A stretch of DNA of 64,000 bases from Conchocele bisecta (GCA_029237695.1 CM055274.1:22619505-22683504), one strand, 5' to 3'; counted from the stretch's first letter, positions 1 to 10,456 are shown. A program made the numbers and translations. The notes: a model not told the origin generated them from the sequence alone.

Positions 1-84
1 TCGGGAAAAATAAATGATTACTCCCTCAAAGTATACTTAGCTAGATAAGTAAGTATACTTTGCAATGTTGGTGAAAACAGCTAC
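1..84. repeat. GTAGCC-ended foldback MITE, truncated at window edge
   Basis: Only the right arm is present. It has the family hallmarks seen in full at 3516-3820: ACTCCCTCAAAGTATACTT, then a Tyr-Ile-like AT-rich stretch, ending near GTGAAA..GCTAC. Confidence 0.75.
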
Positions 85-239
85 AGGAGTAGACATTATC
101 ATCGCAGATGGTTCCAACACTAACCGCCATTTCTCTTCTCATTTGGAAGTTCCCAAATATGTGTAGGTGCAAGTCTGAAAATAAATCAACTTGGTTATAA
201 TATAAATCAATCTGCTAATTGCAAAGAGAGTAATGTATG

Positions 240-728
240 TACTGTCTGTTCCAAGTTTTGCTGCCGACAAACTTTTGGCTATTAAACACATTAAATCTAA
301 AAGATATTTAAAAGTAAGAACTTTTTCATCAATAACAAAAATGTCACCCTCCCCAAAAATAATTATTTGATGAAATTCCATCAAATATTGATTTTATTGC
401 GAAAAAACGATTTTCCTATGGGAATGTAACATGGGGGCTAAAAATAGATTTGTTTTAAATATTTTTTTTATTTGTGGACCGATTTTCAAAATCTAACTTT
501 TGTTTTCTTAATTACATCATGTTCAAGCTATCTCGCAAGGTTTCGGAAATTGACTAAATTCCAATAGGAAAATCGTTTTTCGCAATAAAATCAATACAAT
601 TTTTTTTTGGGGAGGGTGACTTTTTGTTATTGATGAAAAAGTACCCGGTACTTACTTTTAAATATTTTTTAGATTTAATGTGTTTAATAGCCAAAAGTTC
701 GTCGGCAGCAAAATGTGGAACAGGCAGT
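240..728. repeat. Long foldback element (CTGTCTGTTCC ends)
   Basis: The left end TACTGTCTGTTCC and the right end GGAACAGGCAGTA are inverted copies. Both arms carry the inverted blocks GCTGCCGAC, TTTTGGCTATTAAACACATT, GTCACCCTCCCC and the block around CCTATGGGAAT. It is about 490 bp, with no coding potential seen. Related copies lie at 18919-19951, 27864-28308 and 57026-57488. Confidence 0.85.
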
Positions 729-1048
729 AGACAAAGCAACAGAAACAGTATTAAAAATGATAAAGCACTTGTGCATTAAATATGCAAATGAGATCTTGTT
801 TCTTTATATGAAATAAGCAAACTCGTTTATTTGCTATCCTATTAGGTGTGCTAAAGGATTTATTTTCCAAGATATATATTTAAAAGATTTGAGCTGTTTG
901 CCACAACCAATGTCAAAGTTTTATTATGTTTTTACATTTCATTACACAATAAACATGTCTAGAAGACTATTCTATATTATACCAATCATTTAACCTCATT
1001 GCTACTAGCTATCACTGCATTTGCAGAATATTTGAAAATATAATGATT

Positions 1049-1260
1049 TAACCCTTTCAATGCTATCGACCAAACAGCCAACATGTACAAATGCTGCAGA
1101 TCCAGATGAGCCAACTCCTAACAAGCCGTCTCATCAAGATCTGCAGCATTTGTCAGAATTGTTAAATTTCAAAAGGAAATATGCATTTTCTCATTAACGG
1201 AATAGTTGAAAAAATAAGTATAGAAAAGCCAATGTTGGACATTTAGGGTGAAAGGGTTAA
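1049..1260. repeat. Small foldback repeat with AACCCTTT ends
   Basis: It begins AACCCTTTCAATGC and ends GTGAAAGGGTTAA. Inverted internal blocks read AAATGCTGCAGATC and GATCTGCAGCATTTG. Diverged relatives are at 10080-10456, 14159-14404 and 52460-52600. Confidence 0.65.
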
Positions 1261-1261
1261 T

Positions 1262-1541
1262 ACATTGATTTTTCCAAAATGCATTATTTCATACAGAACT
1301 AATGATTGCATATATTTGATGATTAAAACTATGCAGAATTATTATACTGAATTTATTACATTATCACAGCCAAAACGGCTGTGATAATGTAATAAATTCA
1401 GTATAATAACAAAATGGCTGTGACAATGTAATAAATTCAGCATAATAAAAATTAATACATTTATCTTAAAATTGAAAATTTTTCCCTCAAAGTATACTTT
1501 GCTAGGAAAGTACACTTTGCAATGTTGGTGAAATAGGCTAC
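1262..1541. repeat. GTAGCC-ended foldback MITE, left arm shortened
   Basis: The core palindrome around CAGCCAAAACGGCTG is flanked by inverted ATTATACTGAATTTATTACA blocks. The core right arm is partly duplicated. It ends at AATAGGCTAC. Confidence 0.8.
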
Positions 1542-1683
1542 TGGAGCTACACTGGTCACAAATCCCATAAGACCCATTTCTCCAATCATAGCCACATAGG
1601 ATGTTCAATGACTCGAGAAACTACAACAGAGTCTGACTTGTTATTCCGTGGCACGCTACAGTCACTCCCAACCAGTATATAGA

Positions 1684-1829
1684 GAATACCAGGCTAGTGT
1701 CTTTTGATATCAAGTTTATCAGGCAAGGCTAGGAAACGCGTAGGAATTCCGAGGCTTGCCGAGGAATTCCTACCGTTTCCGAGCCGAGCCTGATAAACTT
1801 GATATCAAAATACACTAGCCTGGTATTCT
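1684..1829. repeat. Palindromic element (GAATACC ends)
   Basis: The arms GAATACCAGGCTAGTG and CACTAGCCTGGTATTC are inverted, as are TTGATATCAAGTTTATCAGG and its partner. The centre is GC-richer than the flanks. The layout resembles the palindromes at 31266 and 55930 but the sequence differs. Confidence 0.75.
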
Positions 1830-2115
1830 ATTTATCAGGTAACGTTTTATGCTCGAAAATGACATTAGATGACGTCGTATTCTATGGACAGAACACGGAC
1901 TTGTTTACGTTGCGTCATTACACTGACGTTATTCAGTAACGTCACGCGACGTCATCCGAACAATGGAACGTCAGTTTTCACTTTGTTGTAACCCGGATGT
2001 TGATATCAGGTCAATGCCTGATACAACAATATGTTACCAGTCAGTACATATTCGGTCAATACAGGGCAGATTACCTGATAAATACATACATGTACTTGTG
2101 GCCATAACAACCTAC

Positions 2116-2182
2116 CGTCCGATCTGTACGAGTCCTACTCGGCCATCTGACGTACCAAACAGGACCTCACTGCCATCTTCTC
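2116..2182 (-). CDS. BBS7: BBS7 exon 6 (partial gene, beta-propeller)
   Basis: This minus-strand exon is bounded by a TTGTAG acceptor and a GTAGGT donor. It enters with two bases that complete a Gly codon left by exon 5 and exits in phase 2. The product contains EVLFGTSDGRVGLVQIG, which matches the blade strand of animal BBS7 that follows the VEVPGPP segment in exon 5. It is the last BBS7 exon I can find before the left edge. The human protein is about 715 residues, so roughly two thirds of the gene lies outside the window. The plus-strand reading over this stretch is a shadow. The assignment rests on family motif recall plus exact phase agreement. Confidence 0.85.
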
Positions 2183-2399
2183 CTACAACCAAACATCTAC
2201 ACGTACGTACATACGATGTGTCACACTGGGGCTGAACATACATTTGTATTCATGAAACAGGGGTTTCTTTTGATTTTTACTTTAAACAGGGATTATTAAA
2301 CAAAATTTATTAAAAAAATTAAATTTCAAAATATTGTTTGCAAACTGACATTTAACTAGATTTATCAGTAAGTGAGGCTTACGGAATACCGCCCGTGTA

Positions 2400-2790
2400 G
2401 GCCCAGGTGCCCTAAATGTGTAGGTTTGTAGTATGTGGGCCTGTGACCTTGACCATGGGCTTAGCGGGGGTATTGGTATTTATCATAAAAAAACATGCTT
2501 TGACAGCACTTTAGAATAATTTACAACATGCTTTGACAGCACTTCAGAATCATTTCCATTGGAAATGATTCTGAAGTGCTGTCAAAACCTGTTTGTATTG
2601 AGAAATAAGGCACAATATCAAAGCACAGTCATGGATTTGTCACAGCATGATAGTAGAGCCTTAGAGCAATGTATGCGTGAAATATTACAAATAGAAGTTA
2701 TAACATATTTCTCTGATGTTATGTTTAGGGACGGACGGACGGATCCACGGACTGAGCATGTTCTCAACCTTGCAATCATGCAGTTTGATT
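2400..2790. repeat. Dispersed GGACGGACGGA-type repeat with inner hairpin
   Basis: It holds a diverged copy of the dispersed repeat that reads GTGACCTTGACC..GGCTTAG, TTAGAGCAATG and GACGGACGGACGG. Inside, 2533-2586 is a near-perfect hairpin (TGACAGCACTTCAGAATCAT and its inverse). The same hairpin type recurs at 6226-6300, 33030-33110 and 58240-58310. Confidence 0.6.
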
Positions 2791-3515
2791 GGCCAAGACA
2801 GAGCTCAGCCCAGTCTCAACAAATCAAACTTTTTGATTTCTCGCATGAGAATGTCATACATAGCCAGGACTGTTTATAAACACAGGCTGTGCCTATGATT
2901 GAGAACAGTGAACGGCTCTAACATCCCAACAACAGCCAAGGCCATATAGAGCCGCAGTTTCAAATCCGAAAGACCAGTGAGGTGAAAATATTACAAAAAT
3001 ATTTGTTTATGGCTAAGGCAGGGATTAAACCCACAATCTTCAGTACAAGTTCAATGATCTCACTGGGCTGTAAGTATAAAGCTATCAGTGCCCCAGATAA
3101 GTTTTTTATCTAAAGAGTATTATACCCACAGAATTTGTTTCAAATTCAATGCGTATTTTACTTTTACAAATGTATTATTGATTTTCTTAATAGTAAAAAA
3201 TGCAAGAAATAATAATAAAAAAACAATAAAATTAAAATTCACTTATTTCCGCTGCAAAAACTGTTTACCATTTTTGCAGCTGAACTAATGTAAATTTCAA
3301 TTTTATTACAGTATTTTCACTACTCAATTTAAAAATATATGAATATTTTCACATTGCTGTGAGTATTTTGTACACCCACTTTTGATAATTACATGTAATG
3401 TGTATTCTGCTAAAATACATACTACGATAATGCGCACCTTATCTGGAGCTCTGTAGCCAATTTGCTCAACATTGCAAAACATGCGCGCACACTACTCATC
3501 CAGATATACAGGTCT

Positions 3516-3820
3516 GTAGCATATTTCACCAATATTACAAAGTATACTTCTCTAGCAAAGTATACTTTGAGGGAGAAATTTTAAATTTTTTGATAAATTT
3601 ATTAATTTTTATTATACTGAATTTATTACATTATCACAGCCATTTTGGCTGTGATAATGTAATAAATTCAGTATAATAATTCTGCATACTTTCAATCATC
3701 AAATATATGCAGTCGTTAATTCTATATGAAATAATGCATTTCAGGAAAAATAAATGATTACTCCCTCAAAGTATACTTTGCTAGAAAAGCATACTTTGCA
3801 ATGTTGGTGAAATCGGCTAC
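3516..3820. repeat. GTAGCC-ended foldback MITE, full length
   Basis: This is a reference copy of about 305 bp. The ends GTAGC..TTTCACCAA and TTGGTGAAATCGGCTAC are inverted. Subterminal AAAGTATACTT blocks occur on both sides, and the centre is a strict palindrome over CAGCCATTTTGGCTG. No ORF is present, so it is a non-autonomous element. Confidence 0.9.
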
Positions 3821-3821
3821 T

Positions 3822-4224
3822 GAGCTATCCAGATAAGCTGCGTATTTGCTTTAAATACCTAATTAAAATTGCTTAAAACCCAATTGAAAATCAGAAGTAG
3901 CGAGTATCAAAAAGCAATACAAATTTTGTGGTACCTTTATCATGTTGCAGAAAACAATAAACAGACCATAAATATAGCATATTTTTCTTATTTTCCAAGA
4001 AAACACATCTTGGTATTTCATTAGAATTGTCTCCAAGGAGACAATTCTAATGAAATGCCAAGACATGTTTTTATTTTGAAGCAAACTATTCAATAATTCC
4101 TGTTTGTTGATGTGTAAACAGAATTGTGATTTTATTTTACCCAATTAAAATTTTGAAATACCCAATTGCTTTCAGAAATGATGGAGTGACAATACTCAAT
4201 CACTAATTCCTTATCTGGAGCCCT
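3822..4224. repeat. Foldback repeat in BBS7 intron 5
   Basis: The element has inverted arms: CCAGATAAG and CTTATCTGG, TACCTAATTAAAATT and AATTTTGAAATACCC. A strict hairpin lies near 4019-4060 (TTAGAATTGTCTCC and inverse). An inverted-orientation copy is at 8049-8440. Confidence 0.8.
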
Positions 4225-4271
4225 GCATATCCAAATTACTATTCAGACCACAAATGAACCCATCAACGTAC

Positions 4272-4531
4272 CTCCGTCATTACCGTACAACGCAAGCGTC
4301 ACAGGCGGCCCCGGCACCTCTACTTCGTACAGAAGCTCGGACTCCTGTAGGACCCGGAGTACGCGATCCTGGCACGCGAGCACGGGTGTGATCTCGGGTA
4401 CGACCGTGCTGGGCAGGCAGGTGATGTCGCTCACCTCGTCACCACACAGGTAGAAGTTCACGTCCTTACAGTCGCGGTACTGGTTGTACATGAACTTGCC
4501 GCAGCAGAATAGATCCGCACCCTCCACAAAC
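4272..4531 (-). CDS. BBS7: BBS7 exon 5 (beta-propeller core)
   Basis: The exon is 260 bp with a CATACCAG acceptor and a GTACGT donor. Its first base completes the Met codon left open by exon 4, and it exits in phase 1. The product carries ADLFCCGKFMYNQYRDCKD, then DVNFYLCGDEVSDITCLP, ITPVLACQDRVLRVLQ and EVEVPGPPV. The last three are hallmark BBS7 segments from the N-terminal beta-propeller. BBS7 sits in the BBSome with BBS1, 2, 4, 5, 8, 9 and 18 and supports membrane-protein traffic in cilia. A 53-bp copy of the 5' end of this exon, with its splice acceptor, lies in the upstream intron at 4754-4806. Confidence 0.95.
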
Positions 4532-4753
4532 CTGGTATGGCAATGGTACAGTAAAGGATTTCACCGAATCACTATGTGCAATAACGTAGATATTTAATGG
4601 AGGAATACTTTGTGATTTATTTGTGGCTGTGACAAGAGAAAGGAGGATATATGGGCTTTGTGACCAGTGTAGATCCAGATCAGCCTGTGCATCCACACAG
4701 TCTGATCAGGATCTGCGTTGTTCATGCACGTAATACAAGCAATACATGTGTAA

Positions 4754-4806
4754 ATGAACTTGCCACAGCAGAATAGGTCCGCACCATCCACACACCTGGT
4801 ATGACA
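4754..4806 (-). pseudogene. Partial duplicate of BBS7 exon 5 start with its acceptor
   Basis: This differs from 4490-4542 at about five of 53 positions. It keeps the CATACCAG acceptor and would read CVDGADLFCCGKFIY where the real exon reads FVEGADLFCCGKFMY. All replacements are single steps and the frame is open. Beyond the match the reading frame runs into a dispersed repeat and no donor is evident, so it is most likely a dead fragment. Confidence 0.75.
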
Positions 4807-5150
4807 CAAGCCATGTGATTTTGTACCTAAGATTTGATTTATTGGTGTTAAACCGCCTATCAACAGCTAAGGTCATTTAAGGACGGGCAGACATGTTCTA
4901 TCTCGCTGTTAACCTGCTGCATTTGTACCAAAGAAGATGTGCGATATTTCATGAAAAATATTTACAAAATTTGCGATATTTCCATAAATGATATCAAACT
5001 GTTCAGAGCAAATGCGGAATAGAATTTGCTATGAAAGTCTTATCAACTTTTGACTTATTTACAGAAAAGATCACAGTGTCTTTTAATATATTTCATGAAA
5101 ATCGCACGTCTTCTTAGGTACAAAATCACATGGCTTGTCCCATATAGTAA
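4800..5150. repeat. Foldback repeat interrupted by a retroposon fragment
   Basis: Outer arms GCCATGTGATTTTGTACCTA and the inverse at about 5110-5140 flank it. Between them, about 4838-4920 is a fragment of the retroposon family with the motif CCTATCAACAGCTAAGGTCA. Related foldbacks are at 26390-26640 and 55165-55420. Confidence 0.6.
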
Positions 5151-5309
5151 TGATATGTTATTTGTGGCTGTGACTCGAGAAATAGGACTTATGTGTTTTG
5201 CGACCAGTGTAAATCAAGATCAGCCACAGTCTGATCAGGATCTGCACTGTTTGCCATTCCATCAATCTACAAACCTTGCATTGTAATGGAACAGCATAGT
5301 GCCTATAAA

Positions 5310-5800
5310 AATAGAATTTTTTCACAATAAAATCAATATTTGATGGAATTTCATCAAACAAACTGGGGAGGGTAGGGTGACTTCTTGTTATTGATGAAAA
5401 AGTAATACATAGAGGATATTCATATTTTTGCTACAAATATGACATATATGTTCATCGAGTGGTGTGAAATGTCCATAATATGGAAATATGGACATTTCAC
5501 ACCACTCGATGAACATATATGTCATATTCGTTGCAAAAATATGAATATTCTATTTATTATATACCGCTCCATGGAAATTAGCAGTTTTTTATTTCGATGC
5601 GTGTTATGAATATAGATAGCGGAAGTAGTCGTATTTTCACCGGAAGTTGTTTATTTCATCGATGAGAACATATGACTTTTATTTACATCGTATAACTATG
5701 TATTTCATGGGTAGGTAAATAATAAATTTAAATACTTTTCAGATTTAATGTGTTTAATAGTGAAAGGCACATCGGCAACAAAATATGGAATAGACCGTAG
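5310..5800. repeat. CTGTCTGTTCC-type foldback, degraded and interrupted
   Basis: The fragments 5310-5402 and about 5728-5800 match the right half of the family (TTGATGGAATTTCATCAAA, TTATTGATGAAAAAGTAA, then GATTTAATGTGTTTAATAG). The stretch 5403-5727 between them is a separate insertion. Confidence 0.6.
5403..5727. repeat. Palindromic insertion inside a foldback
   Basis: A near-perfect palindrome (GATATTCATATTTTTG, then ATGTTCATCGAGTGGTGTGA, with inverse arms) occupies 5412-5570. About 150 bp without clear structure follow up to the resumed host element. Confidence 0.6.
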
Positions 5801-5885
5801 AAGGATGGGCTATAGAATGAAAATATGGATGATAGCAATTAAGCAGAAGTTTTCGGGGAATATAAAACGTGTGAAAAGGGATATA

Positions 5886-6455
5886 CAGTGCAACCTCTCT
5901 ACAACAGCCACCCTGGCCAAACTGGCTGTTGTAGAGAGCACAGGTGGAAGACTCGGACCTATGACACCAAAAAAATGCCTATTAAAAAATCCCATTACCC
6001 CACCCACTTGGTCTCGTACATTACCATCTCCTATTTATAAATAGAATATGGTACTGTACGAGACCAAGTGGGTGGGGTAATGGGATTTTTTCAACAGGCA
6101 TTTTTTTTGTGTTGTAGGTCCGATTCTTCCACCTGTGGTAGAGAGGTGGCTGTTGTAGGGAGGTTAATGCTGAATTAAATTTGGTTGTCCGCTGTTTATT
6201 TATTTTCTTCGATAATTCTCATCAAAAACATGCTTTGGCAACATTTTAGAATCATTTCCAATGGAAATGATTCTAAAATGCTGTCAAAACATGTTTTTTA
6301 TTGAGAAATAAGGTAAAAGCAACAACAGACAACAATTTTCGTGCTCAGCAGTCTAAGGGTTAGATACAGAGGAAATCATCCATTTGGGACATAAAATAGC
6401 GGCTGTTATAGAGAGGGTGTTGTTGTAGAGGTGGCCGTTCGGGGAGGTTCGACTG
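5886..6455. repeat. CAGTG/TA foldback element (ACAACAGCC type) with nested insertion
   Basis: The ends CAGTGCAACCTCTC and GAGGTTCGACTG are flanked by TA. Subterminal GGCTGTTGTAGAGAG motifs occur on both sides and an inner hairpin lies at 6226-6300. A 199-bp element sits inside at 5939-6137. TA flanks and CAGT ends fit a Tc1/mariner-like non-autonomous element. Uninterrupted copies are at 31758-32104 and 58094-58462. Confidence 0.85.
5939..6137. mobile_element. hAT-like palindromic MITE, 8-bp target duplication
   Basis: The ends CACAGGTGGAAGA and TCTTCCACCTGTG are inverted. Both sides carry the duplicated target GTAGAGAG (5931-5938 and 6138-6145). The body is a long palindrome around TTGGTCTCGTACA. 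An 8-bp duplication with CA..TG ends is typical of hAT. The second copy at 53272 confirms the boundaries. Confidence 0.88.
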
Positions 6456-6672
6456 TAATCACAACAAGAAATGCGTCTGTCGAATGCGGATGCCACCTGC
6501 AGCATATTTGAGAAACTGTGACGGACGGACTGACAGACGGACAGACGGACGGACGGTCCAAACACTATATGCCACCTGTTTCTTCGAAACCCGGTGGCAT
6601 AAAAAACAGGCCCAGTAATGGCAACATTATCGGCATCTTTCTAAATATTACAATCAAAGAATCATAACTTAC

Positions 6673-6848
6673 ATGGACTGTATAGATTCTGAGATACTGG
6701 TGTCAAATGTGAGAAAGTTTTTCCCCTTCTTCGTGAATCCGCGCACCTGTGAGTCGCCCGCCACAAATATCCGCTCTCGCACGCCACCTGGTGGGCCACC
6801 TAACTCCAGGCTCATACACTTGGCACCAGGGGGCGTCTTGAACACTTG
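6673..6848 (-). CDS. BBS7: BBS7 exon 4
   Basis: The exon is 176 bp with a GATTTCAG acceptor and a GTAAGT donor. It starts in phase 0 and leaves in phase 2 (AT, completed by G of exon 5). It encodes QVFKTPPGAKCMSLELGG, then RIFVAGDSQVRGFTKKGKNF and SISESIQS. These match the BBS7 propeller segments that read VFKT.PGPK..LELGG and RGFTK.GK.F in vertebrates. The two flanking introns are filled with foldback elements, which explains their size. Confidence 0.93.
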
Positions 6849-6874
6849 CTGAAATCACAGAGTGAATCGGGTGA

Positions 6875-6943
6875 CAGTGGAGTCTCTCTAAACCAGACAC
6901 CCTGGGGACCTCCCAGGGTGTCCGGTTTAGAGAGACTCCACTG
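6875..6943. repeat. Short CAGTGGA palindrome flanked by TA/GA
   Basis: This 69-bp near-perfect palindrome starts CAGTGGAGTCTCTCTAAACC and has a central GGGACCTCCC. The same family appears at 23054-23122 and 51346-51414, with a half copy near 51200. Confidence 0.8.
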
Positions 6944-7399
6944 TAAATCAATTGTGTGAGCACTCCACGACATATTTTAGTGTTTTTGAATAACAAACAA
7001 ATTCAAAAGTGTGTCTGGTTTAGAGAGGTTAGATTGCATAACCCTTTAACCCTAAATATCTGGCATTGATTGTGCAATGCGTATGTTTCGACTGTCTTTT
7101 TAGCTTAGCAAATAAGCAATTCTAAGAAATGTTTAAGCAACGGCTTAGCGTCACTAAGCAAATGGCTTAACAAGAGTGGCGAAGTCACAATATACGCCCG
7201 TCGAGGCAACGCCAGTCAACAAGTGGAGTTAATTCACTGAAAACCAATAGGGTTCTTCCTCTTGCCATGATAATCATGTGTGCCAAACTTGGTTATGATC
7301 TGTTAAGTAGAAAAATTGCTAAAATTTGTTTGGGGCAGAACCCTCATTCTTCTCTTGCTAAGATATAGCATATCAATCATGTATAGCAAATTTAGTTAT

Positions 7400-7925
7400 T
7401 GTCTGTTTCACGAAAGCTGCCCAAATTTTACGGCTATATAAACAATTAAAAAACAAGATTTCTTTTGATAATATTAAATTAAAGGAAAAATTAAGAATGA
7501 GCCTTCTTTTTATTTCGTGAAATTTGGTAAAATATTGATTTTATTGCGAAAACAAAATTTCCCCATATATGGGGATTTAACATGGGGAAATTTTTTTGAA
7601 TTTTAGAAATACTGGACCGATTTTTAAAATTTAACTTTTGTTTTCTTAGTTAGATCATATCCAAGCTATCTAGTCCGGTTTCGGAGTCAATTTCCATTTT
7701 TTTTTGTTTTTTGACTCCTCCCACACTTCCTTACCACTTTTCCCCCCCATGTTAAATTCCCATAGACAAATCAATTTTTCGTAATAAAATAAATATTTGA
7801 CCGAATTTCACGAAATAAAAAGTCTCATTCTTAAATTTTCCTTTAATTTAATATTATCAAAAATAATATTGTTTTTGAATTGTCTATATGGCCGTAAAAT
7901 TTGGGCAGCTTTCGTGAAACAGACT
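7400..7925. repeat. Long foldback element (GTCTGTTTCACGAAAGC ends)
   Basis: The ends GTCTGTTTC.CGAAAGCTGCC and GGCAGCTTTCGTGAAACAGAC are inverted, and the arms are complementary through the CCCATGTTAAATTCCCATAG blocks. The inner half resembles the CTGTCTGTTCC family, so the two are related superfamilies with different outer ends. The second copy is 44599-45574. Confidence 0.85.
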
Positions 7926-8048
7926 GTAAGTAGAGAAGGATACAGAATGATAAAAGTATAAATGGATGTAAGGAGAGATAACTAAGTGAAAACATTTCAA
8001 ATTCAATATACCAGTGGGATTGTCATTCATTAAGCATCACCCAACAAT

Positions 8049-8440
8049 GCTCCAGATAAGATATTTGTAATTGAGTATTGTTACTCTATCATATCTGAAG
8101 CAATTGGGTATTTCCAAATTTTAATTGGGTAAAATAAAATCACACTACTGTTTACACATCATCAGGCAGCAATTATTGAATGGTTTGCTTCGAAATGAAA
8201 ACATGTCTTAGCATTTCATTATAATCGTCTCCTTGGAGACAATTCTAATGAAATACCAAGATGTGTTTTCATGGAAAAATATGCTATATCTGTGGTCTGT
8301 TTATTGTTTTCTGCAGCATGATAATGGTACCACAATTGTTTTTATTGCTTTTTGATACTCGCTATTTCTGATTTCAATTGGGTTTTTGACAATTTAAATT
8401 GGGTATTTAAAGCAAATACGCAGCTTATCTGAAGCTCTGG
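8049..8440. repeat. Foldback repeat, inverted copy of 3822-4224
   Basis: It has the same block order as 3822-4224 read on the other strand, including the inner hairpin AATTGTCTCCTTGGAGACAA. Both copies lie in BBS7 introns. Confidence 0.8.
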
Positions 8441-8485
8441 ACCCAACATATTTTTTATTTTTTTCAGAAAGAAAGAAATACATAC

Positions 8486-8548
8486 CTGTACATCTCCTTT
8501 CTTCATTCCGAACACCTGTATCACGCCATTGTGGTCTGCCGTTGCTAC
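8486..8548 (-). CDS. BBS7: BBS7 exon 3
   Basis: This is a 63-bp, phase 0-0 exon with an ATTATGCAG acceptor and a GTATGT donor. The 21 residues begin VATADHNGVIQVF and then read GMKKGDVQ. GDHDGVV.CFGMKKGE is the matching signature in vertebrate BBS7, at the end of the first propeller strand pair. It joins exon 2 (ending GKTQK) and exon 4 (starting QVFKT) without a frame break. Confidence 0.95.
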
Positions 8549-8731
8549 CTGCATAATGGAGAGCTAGTGTACTGACTGACAAACTGTGAAGATGTTGATC
8601 GGACTGTGGAGAAATGCAGGCCTTTCTAGTTCTTCAATTGTCACAAAGGGCATACCGTAATACTGATTTTGAGATATTTTAAGGCCATCATTGTCAGCCG
8701 GACCCAATTTGTGGTGTGCAATAAAGAAACA

Positions 8732-8979
8732 GGGCCGTTTCACTAAACTTCGTATGGCTAAAATATTCGTAAGCGCAAATTTTGGATCGCCTGGCAATGC
8801 CAATTGATGGAATTGATGGATTCACGTTTATTGAGCATAGGCTGCATATGCAGCCTATGCTCAATAAATGTAAATCTAGTAATTGTTTACAAGAAAACAT
8901 TGTTAATGTGAAATTTACAGACTATCAAGTTTGCACTTACAAACATTTTAGTCAGACAGAGTTTAGTGAAACGGGCCCC
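8732..8979. repeat. GGCCCGTTTCACTAAAC foldback MITE (GCATATGC core)
   Basis: The outer ends GGGCCGTTTCACTAAACTT and GTTTAGTGAAACGGGCCC are inverted. The centre is a perfect palindrome about 58 bp long, ATTTACATTTATTGAGCATA to its inverse around GCATATGC. It is non-coding. Confidence 0.88.
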
Positions 8980-8986
8980 AGGGCCG

Positions 8987-9580
8987 TATAGAGATTTTTA
9001 GAACAGCGTTTCACAGGTCATACATTTGGAATGAAATAGTGCTTAAGCATCCATCAACATAGACATTACATAGGGCCAAGCATGGCAGATGATATAAAAC
9101 TATACATAAATAGGTCTGCAAATTTCACATTACTGGATTTACATTTATTGAGCATAGGCTGCATATGCAGCCTATGCTCAATAACTGTAAATCCAATAAT
9201 TGTTTACAAGAAAACATTGCCAATGTGACATTCACAGACTATCATAATTTTGCACTTACAGTTTAGTCGTACGAAGTCCCAGATTATTATTAGACTTTTC
9301 TACAACAGCGTTTCACAGGTCATACATTTGGAATGAAATGGTGCTTAAGCATCCATCAACACAGAAGAGCATCACTTAGGGCCAAGCATGGCAGATGATA
9401 TAAAACTATACATACATAGAGCAACTATCAAATAATCTGGTGCCCGTTTCACTAAACTTTGTATGACTAAAATGTTCGTAAGTGCAAATTTAGAATCGTC
9501 TGAAAATTTCAATTAATGGATTTACATTTATTGAGCATAGGCTGCATATGCAGCCTATGCTCAATAAATGTAAATCCAAT
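8987..9580. repeat. Two-copy tandem duplication, about 297-bp unit
   Basis: The blocks beginning AACAGCGTTTCACAGGTCAT, GTGCTTAAGCATCCATCAAC and GGGCCAAGCATGGCAGATGA occur at about 9003-9110 and again at about 9306-9412. Each is followed by a GCATATGC-core foldback. Confidence 0.8.
9114..9282. repeat. GCATATGC-core foldback MITE, left arm lost
   Basis: The core palindrome and the right arm are present; the left outer arm is missing. It lies in a local tandem duplication (see 8987-9580). Confidence 0.8.
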
Positions 9581-9665
9581 AATTGTTTAAAAGAAAACAT
9601 TGTTAATGTGACATTTACGGACTATCATAATGTTGCACTTACGAACATTTAAGTCGTGCAAAGTT
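9439..9665. repeat. GCATATGC-core foldback MITE
   Basis: The ends near GCCCGTTTCACTAAACTT and AGTCGTGCAAAGTTAA flank a perfect core palindrome. The right end is slightly shortened. Confidence 0.82.
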
Positions 9666-9959
9666 AATTTTAACTCAAATATGTGTTCCCAGAACATGGA
9701 TGACCACCTACAACTTTGATAGTCAACTAGGCATAATTGCAAGTTGAAGATACAAGCTCCAACAGTTACTTCAATCTAGTGATCGAAGGACGGATGGACT
9801 AGGGAAACAAGAAATTCCCATTCCACTGTCATGGTGGGGCAAAAAATCAATTTCGTACATTTGGTATTGAACTGATAATGACGTAAATGCTTATATTCAC
9901 AAGACACATCAGAATTAAATTTATATATTTTACATGTTTTACAAGTTAACAGTATTTAC

Positions 9960-10019
9960 CTTTTGTGTTTTTCCAGCAATTGGAAGTAATTTCATGCATT
10001 TTGCTGATGTAACGCCGAC
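9960..10019 (-). CDS. BBS7: BBS7 exon 2
   Basis: This is a 60-bp, phase 0-0 exon with a TTACTTTCAG acceptor and a GTAAAT donor. It encodes VGVTSAKCMKLLPIAGKTQK, which matches VGVTSQKTMKLIPAS...TQK at residues 13-31 of vertebrate BBS7. The vertebrate loop before TQK is a few residues longer. The exon follows exon 1 directly at the conserved YxQ/VGVTS junction. Confidence 0.95.
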
Positions 10020-10079
10020 CTGAAAGTAAAAGGATATGGTGAGGAACACATGGAGGTTATATTTTGTTAATTTTGACTT

Positions 10080-10456
10080 AACCCTTTGACCCCTAAGTAA
10101 CTGGAATGGATTTTCATATGTTAATTTTCCCACCAATCCAAACATCATAAAACAATTTTCAGACTAGTCCATTTATGATAACGGGGTGTTTTTGTTCTCA
10201 AAAATTACTTACAAAAAATGTTAATCCTGCTCATCTGGATCTACACTTTTTGCCTATACCACTATACAGGTATGTGGTGTTGAAAGAGCCGTCTCATCAG
10301 GATCTGCACTTTTGGCAAGTAATTTTCATATTTCTTAGAACAAAAACACCCCCTTTTCATAAATGGACGAATCTGAAAATCATTTTGTGACCATTGAATT
10401 GGTCGGAACATTAGCATATCACACTCCATTCCAGTTCCTTAGGGTTGAAAGGGTTA
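10080..10456. repeat. Foldback repeat with AACCCTTTGACCC ends
   Basis: It starts AACCCTTTGACCCCTAAG and ends CTTAGGGTTGAAAGGGTTAA. The arms share ATTTTCAGA..TCCATTTATG and GATC-TGCACTTTTTGC blocks in opposite sense. A cleaner copy is 14159-14404. Confidence 0.75.

Noticed and set aside
1963..2235. 90-codon plus-strand ORF
   Set aside because: It overlaps BBS7 exon 6 on the minus strand, which has splice sites, phase and homology.
2700..6560. GGACGGACGGAC runs as binding-site clusters
   Set aside because: They are a fixed part of a dispersed repeat family found many times in the window.
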